A DNA stretch of 64,000 nt from Nematostella vectensis (GCF_932526225.1 NC_064041.1:11931315-11995314); one strand, 5' to 3'. Counted from the first letter of the stretch, positions 8,002 to 22,003 are shown. Notes: generated by a model not told the origin, from the sequence alone. Numbers and translations: made by a program.

Positions 8002-8189
8002 ATCGCTTCTCGGCCTTTTGGCTAAGATCAAGTGTAGTATCTGTTCTTATCAGCTTAATATCTGATACGCTGCTCATTGAGTAGCTCATATATTAAACTG
8101 ATTTTTGGAAACTGGCTGTGGAATAAGCGGCTTGCTGCGTCCCAGCCACGGGTTGTCTCGGTATTGCACTACCTCCGAGTACGGCCCCC
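8002..8189 (+). ncRNA. U2: U2 snRNA (unit 5)
   Basis: Reference-type copy. Confidence 0.96.
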
Positions 8190-8387
8190 TTCCCTTTCGG
8201 GAAGACACATTCAAGCAACACCTCGAGCATCATTTACGTGCTGTTCATGCGAGCTATAGCGGGAGAGATCAATAAGAGACAGGATCGTCATTAAGACGAC
8301 GGGTCATAATCACCGCGATGCACCGTTCCCACATGGAGGATGAAATCAGCCGGGGACAGTCGGTGTACAGGGACGCCAAATAAACTC

Positions 8388-8478
8388 ATACTTACCTGAC
8401 GCGGGAGGTTTACCGTGATCACCAAGGCGGTCCTCTCAGGGTGAGGCCCTCTCATTGCACTTCGATTGGGTTGACCCC

Positions 8479-8510
<32 letters not shown>

Positions 8511-8516
8511 TATAAT

Positions 8517-8553
<37 letters not shown>
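8388..8553 (+). ncRNA. U1: U1 snRNA (unit 5)
   Basis: Reference-type copy. Confidence 0.96.
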
Positions 8554-9327
8554 AACAATACGAATCAAGTGTAATCACAACACAATCACAACGAGCGACT
8601 CGTGAAGCACGGACTTCACACCGCTTGTAATCAGTCAACTATTGTAAAATTTCTAACTTCTAATAGCGAACAACTTGCTCTCACATTACCGTCATGGTGG
8701 GCAGAGGCTTTAGTCGTGTTTGGTCTGCATTCTAGCGGTGTTTTTGCGATGAAACGAGCGAAGGTGAGCTGTGTTTTGATCAGTTGTTGCTAACCGGCGA
8801 TGAAAGTTCAGTGCGACTGTTTCGTCACTAAAATAGAACAGTGGAATACGCGCGCTGCTTTGCAACCTTCGCGCTTTATTATAGTGAGTGAAAACATGAT
8901 CTCGAAAAGCATTTATTTGGACAAGGTTTACGCTATGAATGGCATCTCAGCTTGTATGAGATGCTAGCTGAGTAATGTTCGTGTTCACTCGCGGTGTAAA
9001 CGCGCGACCAATGCGATAATACTGCGCACTTTCTCTCATAGTATTTTACTGCATTGAGAGACATTTCCTATGCGAGTACTAACGCTCTTACAGGCTTTCA
9101 CAATCCACTGATCTGATCGCTTGTAATATTATGACTCTACTTGAATCTGCTGAACGTTTGCGAACGTTTACGACCGCGATTTTGATTACAATACGGTCGC
9201 TGAGTATGCCTGAATTGTCTATAGATCGAGTTGAGAACGCATACAACTGAGGGATTTCTTTAGCTTAGACAATGACCAACCTGCACTAACTTTTTCTTTA
9301 TAGTTTAGAAAAAAAATGAAAAAGAAA

Positions 9328-9387
9328 TGCCTACAGCACGCGGTATTCCCAGGCGGTCACCCATCCAAGTACTAACCGCGCCCAATC

Positions 9388-9418
<31 letters not shown>

Positions 9419-9446
9419 GTGTTTTCTCGATGGTATGGCCGTAGAC
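9328..9446 (-). rRNA. 5S: 5S rRNA (unit 6)
   Basis: Reference-type copy. Confidence 0.97.
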
Positions 9447-9703
9447 GAAAGATCTCGGTGATATTTTAGACTTTTATAGCGGTGCGGTGAGAACGTACGC
9501 ACGCACTAGCGCGGTAAAAATGTCTCATTGCACTCGCAAAGACGCTGTATCAAGCGAATACTGCTCGTACGTGATAGCACTACGTTCATGACTGATCATC
9601 ACATGTGATCTTAGGAGGCAGAAGGGCCTAAAACCGAGTCCGTCACCCACATGGCGGAGGCCTAGAATGATAAACGCTCCCTGTAGTCCGAGCCAGATTC
9701 TGC

Positions 9704-9891
9704 ATCGCTTCTCGGCCTTTTGGCTAAGATCAAGTGTAGTATCTGTTCTTATCAGCTTAATATCTGATACGCTGCTCATTGAGTAGCTCATATATTAAAC
9801 TGATTTTTGGAAACTGGCTGTGGAATAAGCGGCTTGCTGCGTCCCAGCCACGGGTTGTCTCGGTATTGCACTACCTCCGAGTACGGCCCCC
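9704..9891 (+). ncRNA. U2: U2 snRNA (unit 6)
   Basis: Reference-type copy. Confidence 0.96.
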
Positions 9892-10089
9892 TTCCCTTTC
9901 GGGAAGACACATTCAAGCAACACCTCGAGCATCATTTACGTGCTGTTCATGCGAGCTATAGCGGGAGAGATCAATAAGAGACAGGATCGTCATTAAGACG
10001 ACGGGTCATAATCACCGCGATGCACCGTTCCCACATGGAGGATGAAATCAGCCGGGGACAGTCGGTGTACAGGGACGCCAAATAAACTC

Positions 10090-10180
10090 ATACTTACCTG
10101 ACGCGGGAGGTTTACCGTGATCACCAAGGCGGTCCTCTCAGGGTGAGGCCCTCTCATTGCACTTCGATTGGGTTGACCCC

Positions 10181-10212
<32 letters not shown>

Positions 10213-10218
10213 TATAAT

Positions 10219-10255
<37 letters not shown>
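10090..10255 (+). ncRNA. U1: U1 snRNA (unit 6)
   Basis: Reference-type copy. Confidence 0.96.
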
Positions 10256-11029
10256 AACAATACGAATCAAGTGTAATCACAACACAATCACAACGAGCGA
10301 CTCGTGAAGCACGGACTTCACACCGCTTGTAATCAGTCAACTATTGTAAAATTTCTAACTTCTAATAGCGAACAACTTGCTCTCACATTACCGTCATGGT
10401 GGGCAGAGGCTTTAGTCGTGTTTGGTCTGCATTCTAGCGGTGTTTTTGCGATGAAACGAGCGAAGGTGAGCTGTGTTTTGATCAGTTGTTGCTAACCGGC
10501 GATGAAAGTTCAGTGCGACTGTTTCGTCACTAAAATAGAACAGTGGAATACGCGCGCTGCTTTGCAACCTTCGCGCTTTATTATAGTGAGTGAAAACATG
10601 ATCTCGAAAAGCATTTATTTGGACAAGGTTTACGCTATGAATGGCATCTCAGCTTGTATGAGATGCTAGCTGAGTAATGTTCGTGTTCACTCGCGGTGTA
10701 AACGCGCGACCAATGCGATAATACTGCGCACTTTCTCTCATAGTATTTTACTGCATTGAGAGACATTTCCTATGCGAGTACTAACGCTCTTACAGGCTTT
10801 CACAATCCACTGATCTGATCGCTTGTAATATTATGACTCTACTTGAATCTGCTGAACGTTTGCGAACGTTTACGACCGCGATTTTGATTACAATACGGTC
10901 GCTGAGTATGCCTGAATTGTCTATAGATCGAGTTGAGAACGCATACAACTGAGGGATTTCTTTAGCTTAGACAATGACCAACCTGCACTAACTTTTTCTT
11001 TATAGTTTAGAAAAAAAATGAAAAAGAAA

Positions 11030-11089
11030 TGCCTACAGCACGCGGTATTCCCAGGCGGTCACCCATCCAAGTACTAACCGCGCCCAATC

Positions 11090-11120
<31 letters not shown>

Positions 11121-11148
11121 GTGTTTTCTCGATGGTATGGCCGTAGAC
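11030..11148 (-). rRNA. 5S: 5S rRNA (unit 7)
   Basis: Reference-type copy. Confidence 0.97.
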
Positions 11149-11405
11149 GAAAGATCTCGGTGATATTTTAGACTTTTATAGCGGTGCGGTGAGAACGTAC
11201 GCACGCACTAGCGCGGTAAAAATGTCTCATTGCACTCGCAAAGACGCTGTATCAAGCGAATACTGCTCGTACGTGATAGCACTACGTTCATGACTGATCA
11301 TCACATGTGATCTTAGGAGGCAGAAGGGCCTAAAACCGAGTCCGTCACCCACATGGCGGAGGCCTAGAATGATAAACGCTCCCTGTAGTCCGAGCCAGAT
11401 TCTGC

Positions 11406-11593
11406 ATCGCTTCTCGGCCTTTTGGCTAAGATCAAGTGTAGTATCTGTTCTTATCAGCTTAATATCTGATACGCTGCTCATTGAGTAGCTCATATATTAA
11501 ACTGATTTTTGGAAACTGGCTGTGGAATAAGCGGCTTGCTGCGTCCCAGCCACGGGTTGTCTCGGTATTGCACTACCTCCGAGTACGGCCCCC
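11406..11593 (+). ncRNA. U2: U2 snRNA (unit 7)
   Basis: Reference-type copy. Confidence 0.96.
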
Positions 11594-11791
11594 TTCCCTT
11601 TCGGGAAGACACATTCAAGCAACACCTCGAGCATCATTTACGTGCTGTTCATGCGAGCTATAGCGGGAGAGATCAATAAGAGACAGGATCGTCATTAAGA
11701 CGACGGGTCATAATCACCGCGATGCACCGTTCCCACATGGAGGATGAAATCAGCCGGGGACAGTCGGTGTACAGGGACGCCAAATAAACTC

Positions 11792-11882
11792 ATACTTACC
11801 TGACGCGGGAGGTTTACCGTGATCACCAAGGCGGTCCTCTCAGGGTGAGGCCCTCTCATTGCACTTCGATTGGGTTGACCCC

Positions 11883-11914
<32 letters not shown>

Positions 11915-11920
11915 TATAAT

Positions 11921-11957
<37 letters not shown>
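11792..11957 (+). ncRNA. U1: U1 snRNA (unit 7)
   Basis: Reference-type copy. Confidence 0.96.
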
Positions 11958-12731
11958 AACAATACGAATCAAGTGTAATCACAACACAATCACAACGAGC
12001 GACTCGTGAAGCACGGACTTCACACCGCTTGTAATCAGTCAACTATTGTAAAATTTCTAACTTCTAATAGCGAACAACTTGCTCTCACATTACCGTCATG
12101 GTGGGCAGAGGCTTTAGTCGTGTTTGGTCTGCATTCTAGCGGTGTTTTTGCGATGAAACGAGCGAAGGTGAGCTGTGTTTTGATCAGTTGTTGCTAACCG
12201 GCGATGAAAGTTCAGTGCGACTGTTTCGTCACTAAAATAGAACAGTGGAATACGCGCGCTGCTTTGCAACCTTCGCGCTTTATTATAGTGAGTGAAAACA
12301 TGATCTCGAAAAGCATTTATTTGGACAAGGTTTACGCTATGAATGGCATCTCAGCTTGTATGAGATGCTAGCTGAGTAATGTTCGTGTTCACTCGCGGTG
12401 TAAACGCGCGACCAATGCGATAATACTGCGCACTTTCTCTCATAGTATTTTACTGCATTGAGAGACATTTCCTATGCGAGTACTAACGCTCTTACAGGCT
12501 TTCACAATCCACTGATCTGATCGCTTGTAATATTATGACTCTACTTGAATCTGCTGAACGTTTGCGAACGTTTACGACCGCGATTTTGATTACAATACGG
12601 TCGCTGAGTATGCCTGAATTGTCTATAGATCGAGTTGAGAACGCATACAACTGAGGGATTTCTTTAGCTTAGACAATGACCAACCTGCACTAACTTTTTC
12701 TTTATAGTTTAGAAAAAAAATGAAAAAGAAA

Positions 12732-12791
12732 TGCCTACAGCACGCGGTATTCCCAGGCGGTCACCCATCCAAGTACTAACCGCGCCCAATC

Positions 12792-12822
<31 letters not shown>

Positions 12823-12850
12823 GTGTTTTCTCGATGGTATGGCCGTAGAC
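12732..12850 (-). rRNA. 5S: 5S rRNA (unit 8)
   Basis: Reference-type copy. Confidence 0.97.
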
Positions 12851-13107
12851 GAAAGATCTCGGTGATATTTTAGACTTTTATAGCGGTGCGGTGAGAACGT
12901 ACGCACGCACTAGCGCGGTAAAAATGTCTCATTGCACTCGCAAAGACGCTGTATCAAGCGAATACTGCTCGTACGTGATAGCACTACGTTCATGACTGAT
13001 CATCACATGTGATCTTAGGAGGCAGAAGGGCCTAAAACCGAGTCCGTCACCCACATGGCGGAGGCCTAGAATGATAAACGCTCCCTGTAGTCCGAGCCAG
13101 ATTCTGC

Positions 13108-13295
13108 ATCGCTTCTCGGCCTTTTGGCTAAGATCAAGTGTAGTATCTGTTCTTATCAGCTTAATATCTGATACGCTGCTCATTGAGTAGCTCATATATT
13201 AAACTGATTTTTGGAAACTGGCTGTGGAATAAGCGGCTTGCTGCGTCCCAGCCACGGGTTGTCTCGGTATTGCACTACCTCCGAGTACGGCCCCC
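13108..13295 (+). ncRNA. U2: U2 snRNA (unit 8)
   Basis: Reference-type copy. Confidence 0.96.
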
Positions 13296-13493
13296 TTCCC
13301 TTTCGGGAAGACACATTCAAGCAACACCTCGAGCATCATTTACGTGCTGTTCATGCGAGCTATAGCGGGAGAGATCAATAAGAGACAGGATCGTCATTAA
13401 GACGACGGGTCATAATCACCGCGATGCACCGTTCCCACATGGAGGATGAAATCAGCCGGGGACAGTCGGTGTACAGGGACGCCAAATAAACTC

Positions 13494-13584
13494 ATACTTA
13501 CCTGACGCGGGAGGTTTACCGTGATCACCAAGGCGGTCCTCTCAGGGTGAGGCCCTCTCATTGCACTTCGATTGGGTTGACCCC

Positions 13585-13616
<32 letters not shown>

Positions 13617-13622
13617 TATAAT

Positions 13623-13659
<37 letters not shown>
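13494..13659 (+). ncRNA. U1: U1 snRNA (unit 8)
   Basis: Reference-type copy. Confidence 0.96.
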
Positions 13660-14433
13660 AACAATACGAATCAAGTGTAATCACAACACAATCACAACGA
13701 GCGACTCGTGAAGCACGGACTTCACACCGCTTGTAATCAGTCAACTATTGTAAAATTTCTAACTTCTAATAGCGAACAACTTGCTCTCACATTACCGTCA
13801 TGGTGGGCAGAGGCTTTAGTCGTGTTTGGTCTGCATTCTAGCGGTGTTTTTGCGATGAAACGAGCGAAGGTGAGCTGTGTTTTGATCAGTTGTTGCTAAC
13901 CGGCGATGAAAGTTCAGTGCGACTGTTTCGTCACTAAAATAGAACAGTGGAATACGCGCGCTGCTTTGCAACCTTCGCGCTTTATTATAGTGAGTGAAAA
14001 CATGATCTCGAAAAGCATTTATTTGGACAAGGTTTACGCTATGAATGGCATCTCAGCTTGTATGAGATGCTAGCTGAGTAATGTTCGTGTTCACTCGCGG
14101 TGTAAACGCGCGACCAATGCGATAATACTGCGCACTTTCTCTCATAGTATTTTACTGCATTGAGAGACATTTCCTATGCGAGTACTAACGCTCTTACAGG
14201 CTTTCACAATCCACTGATCTGATCGCTTGTAATATTATGACTCTACTTGAATCTGCTGAACGTTTGCGAACGTTTACGACCGCGATTTTGATTACAATAC
14301 GGTCGCTGAGTATGCCTGAATTGTCTATAGATCGAGTTGAGAACGCATACAACTGAGGGATTTCTTTAGCTTAGACAATGACCAACCTGCACTAACTTTT
14401 TCTTTATAGTTTAGAAAAAAAATGAAAAAGAAA

Positions 14434-14493
14434 TGCCTACAGCACGCGGTATTCCCAGGCGGTCACCCATCCAAGTACTAACCGCGCCCAATC

Positions 14494-14524
<31 letters not shown>

Positions 14525-14552
14525 GTGTTTTCTCGATGGTATGGCCGTAGAC
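14434..14552 (-). rRNA. 5S: 5S rRNA (unit 9)
   Basis: Reference-type copy. Confidence 0.97.
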
Positions 14553-14809
14553 GAAAGATCTCGGTGATATTTTAGACTTTTATAGCGGTGCGGTGAGAAC
14601 GTACGCACGCACTAGCGCGGTAAAAATGTCTCATTGCACTCGCAAAGACGCTGTATCAAGCGAATACTGCTCGTACGTGATAGCACTACGTTCATGACTG
14701 ATCATCACATGTGATCTTAGGAGGCAGAAGGGCCTAAAACCGAGTCCGTCACCCACATGGCGGAGGCCTAGAATGATAAACGCTCCCTGTAGTCCGAGCC
14801 AGATTCTGC

Positions 14810-14997
14810 ATCGCTTCTCGGCCTTTTGGCTAAGATCAAGTGTAGTATCTGTTCTTATCAGCTTAATATCTGATACGCTGCTCATTGAGTAGCTCATATA
14901 TTAAACTGATTTTTGGAAACTGGCTGTGGAATAAGCGGCTTGCTGCGTCCCAGCCACGGGTTGTCTCGGTATTGCACTACCTCCGAGTACGGCCCCC
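14810..14997 (+). ncRNA. U2: U2 snRNA (unit 9)
   Basis: Reference-type copy. Confidence 0.96.
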
Positions 14998-15195
14998 TTC
15001 CCTTTCGGGAAGACACATTCAAGCAACACCTCGAGCATCATTTACGTGCTGTTCATGCGAGCTATAGCGGGAGAGATCAATAAGAGACAGGATCGTCATT
15101 AAGACGACGGGTCATAATCACCGCGATGCACCGTTCCCACATGGAGGATGAAATCAGCCGGGGACAGTCGGTGTACAGGGACGCCAAATAAACTC

Positions 15196-15286
15196 ATACT
15201 TACCTGACGCGGGAGGTTTACCGTGATCACCAAGGCGGTCCTCTCAGGGTGAGGCCCTCTCATTGCACTTCGATTGGGTTGACCCC

Positions 15287-15318
<32 letters not shown>

Positions 15319-15324
15319 TATAAT

Positions 15325-15361
<37 letters not shown>
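15196..15361 (+). ncRNA. U1: U1 snRNA (unit 9)
   Basis: Reference-type copy. The spacer after it has two A-to-T changes (15719, 15723) that create a T8 run. Confidence 0.96.
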
Positions 15362-16135
15362 AACAATACGAATCAAGTGTAATCACAACACAATCACAAC
15401 GAGCGACTCGTGAAGCACGGACTTCACACCGCTTGTAATCAGTCAACTATTGTAAAATTTCTAACTTCTAATAGCGAACAACTTGCTCTCACATTACCGT
15501 CATGGTGGGCAGAGGCTTTAGTCGTGTTTGGTCTGCATTCTAGCGGTGTTTTTGCGATGAAACGAGCGAAGGTGAGCTGTGTTTTGATCAGTTGTTGCTA
15601 ACCGGCGATGAAAGTTCAGTGCGACTGTTTCGTCACTAAAATAGAACAGTGGAATACGCGCGCTGCTTTGCAACCTTCGCGCTTTATTATAGTGAGTGAA
15701 AACATGATCTCGAAAAGCTTTTTTTTGGACAAGGTTTACGCTATGAATGGCATCTCAGCTTGTATGAGATGCTAGCTGAGTAATGTTCGTGTTCACTCGC
15801 GGTGTAAACGCGCGACCAATGCGATAATACTGCGCACTTTCTCTCATAGTATTTTACTGCATTGAGAGACATTTCCTATGCGAGTACTAACGCTCTTACA
15901 GGCTTTCACAATCCACTGATCTGATCGCTTGTAATATTATGACTCTACTTGAATCTGCTGAACGTTTGCGAACGTTTACGACCGCGATTTTGATTACAAT
16001 ACGGTCGCTGAGTATGCCTGAATTGTCTATAGATCGAGTTGAGAACGCATACAACTGAGGGATTTCTTTAGCTTAGACAATGACCAACCTGCACTAACTT
16101 TTTCTTTATAGTTTAGAAAAAAAATGAAAAAGAAA

Positions 16136-16195
16136 TGCCTACAGCACGCGGTATTCCCAGGCGGTCACCCATCCAAGTACTAACCGCGCCCAATC

Positions 16196-16226
<31 letters not shown>

Positions 16227-16254
16227 GTGTTTTCTCGATGGTATGGCCGTAGAC
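16136..16254 (-). rRNA. 5S: 5S rRNA (unit 10)
   Basis: Reference-type copy. Confidence 0.97.
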
Positions 16255-16511
16255 GAAAGATCTCGGTGATATTTTAGACTTTTATAGCGGTGCGGTGAGA
16301 ACGTACGCACGCACTAGCGCGGTAAAAATGTCTCATTGCACTCGCAAAGACGCTGTATCAAGCGAATACTGCTCGTACGTGATAGCACTACGTTCATGAC
16401 TGATCATCACATGTGATCTTAGGAGGCAGAAGGGCCTAAAACCGAGTCCGTCACCCACATGGCGGAGGCCTAGAATGATAAACGCTCCCTGTAGTCCGAG
16501 CCAGATTCTGC

Positions 16512-16699
16512 ATCGCTTCTCGGCCTTTTGGCTAAGATCAAGTGTAGTATCTGTTCTTATCAGCTTAATATCTGATACGCTGCTCATTGAGTAGCTCATA
16601 TATTAAACTGATTTTTGGAAACTGGCTGTGGAATAAGCGGCTTGCTGCGTCCCAGCCACGGGTTGTCTCGGTATTGCACTACCTCCGAGTACGGCCCCC
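16512..16699 (+). ncRNA. U2: U2 snRNA (unit 10)
   Basis: Reference-type copy. Confidence 0.96.
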
Positions 16700-16897
16700 T
16701 TCCCTTTCGGGAAGACACATTCAAGCAACACCTCGAGCATCATTTACGTGCTGTTCATGCGAGCTATAGCGGGAGAGATCAATAAGAGACAGGATCGTCA
16801 TTAAGACGACGGGTCATAATCACCGCGATGCACCGTTCCCACATGGAGGATGAAATCAGCCGGGGACAGTCGGTGTACAGGGACGCCAAATAAACTC

Positions 16898-16988
16898 ATA
16901 CTTACCTGACGCGGGAGGTTTACCGTGATCACCAAGGCGGTCCTCTCAGGGTGAGGCCCTCTCATTGCACTTCGATTGGGTTGACCCC

Positions 16989-17020
<32 letters not shown>

Positions 17021-17026
17021 TATAAT

Positions 17027-17063
<37 letters not shown>
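16898..17063 (+). ncRNA. U1: U1 snRNA (unit 10)
   Basis: Reference-type copy. Confidence 0.96.
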
Positions 17064-17837
17064 AACAATACGAATCAAGTGTAATCACAACACAATCACA
17101 ACGAGCGACTCGTGAAGCACGGACTTCACACCGCTTGTAATCAGTCAACTATTGTAAAATTTCTAACTTCTAATAGCGAACAACTTGCTCTCACATTACC
17201 GTCATGGTGGGCAGAGGCTTTAGTCGTGTTTGGTCTGCATTCTAGCGGTGTTTTTGCGATGAAACGAGCGAAGGTGAGCTGTGTTTTGATCAGTTGTTGC
17301 TAACCGGCGATGAAAGTTCAGTGCGACTGTTTCGTCACTAAAATAGAACAGTGGAATACGCGCGCTGCTTTGCAACCTTCGCGCTTTATTATAGTGAGTG
17401 AAAACATGATCTCGAAAAGCATTTATTTGGACAAGGTTTACGCTATGAATGGCATCTCAGCTTGTATGAGATGCTAGCTGAGTAATGTTCGTGTTCACTC
17501 GCGGTGTAAACGCGCGACCAATGCGATAATACTGCGCACTTTCTCTCATAGTATTTTACTGCATTGAGAGACATTTCCTATGCGAGTACTAACGCTCTTA
17601 CAGGCTTTCACAATCCACTGATCTGATCGCTTGTAATATTATGACTCTACTTGAATCTGCTGAACGTTTGCGAACGTTTACGACCGCGATTTTGATTACA
17701 ATACGGTCGCTGAGTATGCCTGAATTGTCTATAGATCGAGTTGAGAACGCATACAACTGAGGGATTTCTTTAGCTTAGACAATGACCAACCTGCACTAAC
17801 TTTTTCTTTATAGTTTAGAAAAAAAATGAAAAAGAAA

Positions 17838-17897
17838 TGCCTACAGCACGCGGTATTCCCAGGCGGTCACCCATCCAAGTACTAACCGCGCCCAATC

Positions 17898-17928
<31 letters not shown>

Positions 17929-17956
17929 GTGTTTTCTCGATGGTATGGCCGTAGAC
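17838..17956 (-). rRNA. 5S: 5S rRNA (unit 11)
   Basis: Reference-type copy. Confidence 0.97.
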
Positions 17957-18213
17957 GAAAGATCTCGGTGATATTTTAGACTTTTATAGCGGTGCGGTGA
18001 GAACGTACGCACGCACTAGCGCGGTAAAAATGTCTCATTGCACTCGCAAAGACGCTGTATCAAGCGAATACTGCTCGTACGTGATAGCACTACGTTCATG
18101 ACTGATCATCACATGTGATCTTAGGAGGCAGAAGGGCCTAAAACCGAGTCCGTCACCCACATGGCGGAGGCCTAGAATGATAAACGCTCCCTGTAGTCCG
18201 AGCCAGATTCTGC

Positions 18214-18401
18214 ATCGCTTCTCGGCCTTTTGGCTAAGATCAAGTGTAGTATCTGTTCTTATCAGCTTAATATCTGATACGCTGCTCATTGAGTAGCTCA
18301 TATATTAAACTGATTTTTGGAAACTGGCTGTGGAATAAGCGGCTTGCTGCGTCCCAGCCACGGGTTGTCTCGGTATTGCACTACCTCCGAGTACGGCCCC
18401 C
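18214..18401 (+). ncRNA. U2: U2 snRNA (unit 11)
   Basis: Reference-type copy. Confidence 0.96.
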
Positions 18402-18599
18402 TTCCCTTTCGGGAAGACACATTCAAGCAACACCTCGAGCATCATTTACGTGCTGTTCATGCGAGCTATAGCGGGAGAGATCAATAAGAGACAGGATCGT
18501 CATTAAGACGACGGGTCATAATCACCGCGATGCACCGTTCCCACATGGAGGATGAAATCAGCCGGGGACAGTCGGTGTACAGGGACGCCAAATAAACTC

Positions 18600-18690
18600 A
18601 TACTTACCTGACGCGGGAGGTTTACCGTGATCACCAAGGCGGTCCTCTCAGGGTGAGGCCCTCTCATTGCACTTCGATTGGGTTGACCCC

Positions 18691-18722
<32 letters not shown>

Positions 18723-18728
18723 TATAAT

Positions 18729-18765
<37 letters not shown>
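18600..18765 (+). ncRNA. U1: U1 snRNA (unit 11)
   Basis: Reference-type copy. Confidence 0.96.
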
Positions 18766-19539
18766 AACAATACGAATCAAGTGTAATCACAACACAATCA
18801 CAACGAGCGACTCGTGAAGCACGGACTTCACACCGCTTGTAATCAGTCAACTATTGTAAAATTTCTAACTTCTAATAGCGAACAACTTGCTCTCACATTA
18901 CCGTCATGGTGGGCAGAGGCTTTAGTCGTGTTTGGTCTGCATTCTAGCGGTGTTTTTGCGATGAAACGAGCGAAGGTGAGCTGTGTTTTGATCAGTTGTT
19001 GCTAACCGGCGATGAAAGTTCAGTGCGACTGTTTCGTCACTAAAATAGAACAGTGGAATACGCGCGCTGCTTTGCAACCTTCGCGCTTTATTATAGTGAG
19101 TGAAAACATGATCTCGAAAAGCATTTATTTGGACAAGGTTTACGCTATGAATGGCATCTCAGCTTGTATGAGATGCTAGCTGAGTAATGTTCGTGTTCAC
19201 TCGCGGTGTAAACGCGCGACCAATGCGATAATACTGCGCACTTTCTCTCATAGTATTTTACTGCATTGAGAGACATTTCCTATGCGAGTACTAACGCTCT
19301 TACAGGCTTTCACAATCCACTGATCTGATCGCTTGTAATATTATGACTCTACTTGAATCTGCTGAACGTTTGCGAACGTTTACGACCGCGATTTTGATTA
19401 CAATACGGTCGCTGAGTATGCCTGAATTGTCTATAGATCGAGTTGAGAACGCATACAACTGAGGGATTTCTTTAGCTTAGACAATGACCAACCTGCACTA
19501 ACTTTTTCTTTATAGTTTAGAAAAAAAATGAAAAAGAAA

Positions 19540-19599
19540 TGCCTACAGCACGCGGTATTCCCAGGCGGTCACCCATCCAAGTACTAACCGCGCCCAATC

Positions 19600-19630
<31 letters not shown>

Positions 19631-19658
19631 GTGTTTTCTCGATGGTATGGCCGTAGAC
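19540..19658 (-). rRNA. 5S: 5S rRNA (unit 12)
   Basis: Reference-type copy. Confidence 0.97.
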
Positions 19659-19915
19659 GAAAGATCTCGGTGATATTTTAGACTTTTATAGCGGTGCGGT
19701 GAGAACGTACGCACGCACTAGCGCGGTAAAAATGTCTCATTGCACTCGCAAAGACGCTGTATCAAGCGAATACTGCTCGTACGTGATAGCACTACGTTCA
19801 TGACTGATCATCACATGTGATCTTAGGAGGCAGAAGGGCCTAAAACCGAGTCCGTCACCCACATGGCGGAGGCCTAGAATGATAAACGCTCCCTGTAGTC
19901 CGAGCCAGATTCTGC

Positions 19916-20103
19916 ATCGCTTCTCGGCCTTTTGGCTAAGATCAAGTGTAGTATCTGTTCTTATCAGCTTAATATCTGATACGCTGCTCATTGAGTAGCT
20001 CATATATTAAACTGATTTTTGGAAACTGGCTGTGGAATAAGCGGCTTGCTGCGTCCCAGCCACGGGTTGTCTCGGTATTGCACTACCTCCGAGTACGGCC
20101 CCC
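19916..20103 (+). ncRNA. U2: U2 snRNA (unit 12)
   Basis: Reference-type copy. Confidence 0.96.
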
Positions 20104-20301
20104 TTCCCTTTCGGGAAGACACATTCAAGCAACACCTCGAGCATCATTTACGTGCTGTTCATGCGAGCTATAGCGGGAGAGATCAATAAGAGACAGGATC
20201 GTCATTAAGACGACGGGTCATAATCACCGCGATGCACCGTTCCCACATGGAGGATGAAATCAGCCGGGGACAGTCGGTGTACAGGGACGCCAAATAAACT
20301 C

Positions 20302-20392
20302 ATACTTACCTGACGCGGGAGGTTTACCGTGATCACCAAGGCGGTCCTCTCAGGGTGAGGCCCTCTCATTGCACTTCGATTGGGTTGACCCC

Positions 20393-20424
<32 letters not shown>

Positions 20425-20430
20425 TATAAT

Positions 20431-20467
<37 letters not shown>
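20302..20467 (+). ncRNA. U1: U1 snRNA (unit 12)
   Basis: Reference-type copy. Confidence 0.96.
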
Positions 20468-21241
20468 AACAATACGAATCAAGTGTAATCACAACACAAT
20501 CACAACGAGCGACTCGTGAAGCACGGACTTCACACCGCTTGTAATCAGTCAACTATTGTAAAATTTCTAACTTCTAATAGCGAACAACTTGCTCTCACAT
20601 TACCGTCATGGTGGGCAGAGGCTTTAGTCGTGTTTGGTCTGCATTCTAGCGGTGTTTTTGCGATGAAACGAGCGAAGGTGAGCTGTGTTTTGATCAGTTG
20701 TTGCTAACCGGCGATGAAAGTTCAGTGCGACTGTTTCGTCACTAAAATAGAACAGTGGAATACGCGCGCTGCTTTGCAACCTTCGCGCTTTATTATAGTG
20801 AGTGAAAACATGATCTCGAAAAGCATTTATTTGGACAAGGTTTACGCTATGAATGGCATCTCAGCTTGTATGAGATGCTAGCTGAGTAATGTTCGTGTTC
20901 ACTCGCGGTGTAAACGCGCGACCAATGCGATAATACTGCGCACTTTCTCTCATAGTATTTTACTGCATTGAGAGACATTTCCTATGCGAGTACTAACGCT
21001 CTTACAGGCTTTCACAATCCACTGATCTGATCGCTTGTAATATTATGACTCTACTTGAATCTGCTGAACGTTTGCGAACGTTTACGACCGCGATTTTGAT
21101 TACAATACGGTCGCTGAGTATGCCTGAATTGTCTATAGATCGAGTTGAGAACGCATACAACTGAGGGATTTCTTTAGCTTAGACAATGACCAACCTGCAC
21201 TAACTTTTTCTTTATAGTTTAGAAAAAAAATGAAAAAGAAA

Positions 21242-21301
21242 TGCCTACAGCACGCGGTATTCCCAGGCGGTCACCCATCCAAGTACTAACCGCGCCCAAT
21301 C

Positions 21302-21332
<31 letters not shown>

Positions 21333-21360
21333 GTGTTTTCTCGATGGTATGGCCGTAGAC
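21242..21360 (-). rRNA. 5S: 5S rRNA (unit 13)
   Basis: Reference-type copy. Confidence 0.97.
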
Positions 21361-21617
21361 GAAAGATCTCGGTGATATTTTAGACTTTTATAGCGGTGCG
21401 GTGAGAACGTACGCACGCACTAGCGCGGTAAAAATGTCTCATTGCACTCGCAAAGACGCTGTATCAAGCGAATACTGCTCGTACGTGATAGCACTACGTT
21501 CATGACTGATCATCACATGTGATCTTAGGAGGCAGAAGGGCCTAAAACCGAGTCCGTCACCCACATGGCGGAGGCCTAGAATGATAAACGCTCCCTGTAG
21601 TCCGAGCCAGATTCTGC

Positions 21618-21805
21618 ATCGCTTCTCGGCCTTTTGGCTAAGATCAAGTGTAGTATCTGTTCTTATCAGCTTAATATCTGATACGCTGCTCATTGAGTAG
21701 CTCATATATTAAACTGATTTTTGGAAACTGGCTGTGGAATAAGCGGCTTGCTGCGTCCCAGCCACGGGTTGTCTCGGTATTGCACTACCTCCGAGTACGG
21801 CCCCC
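21618..21805 (+). ncRNA. U2: U2 snRNA (unit 13)
   Basis: Reference-type copy. Confidence 0.96.
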
Positions 21806-22003
21806 TTCCCTTTCGGGAAGACACATTCAAGCAACACCTCGAGCATCATTTACGTGCTGTTCATGCGAGCTATAGCGGGAGAGATCAATAAGAGACAGGA
21901 TCGTCATTAAGACGACGGGTCATAATCACCGCGATGCACCGTTCCCACATGGAGGATGAAATCAGCCGGGGACAGTCGGTGTACAGGGACGCCAAATAAA
22001 CTC

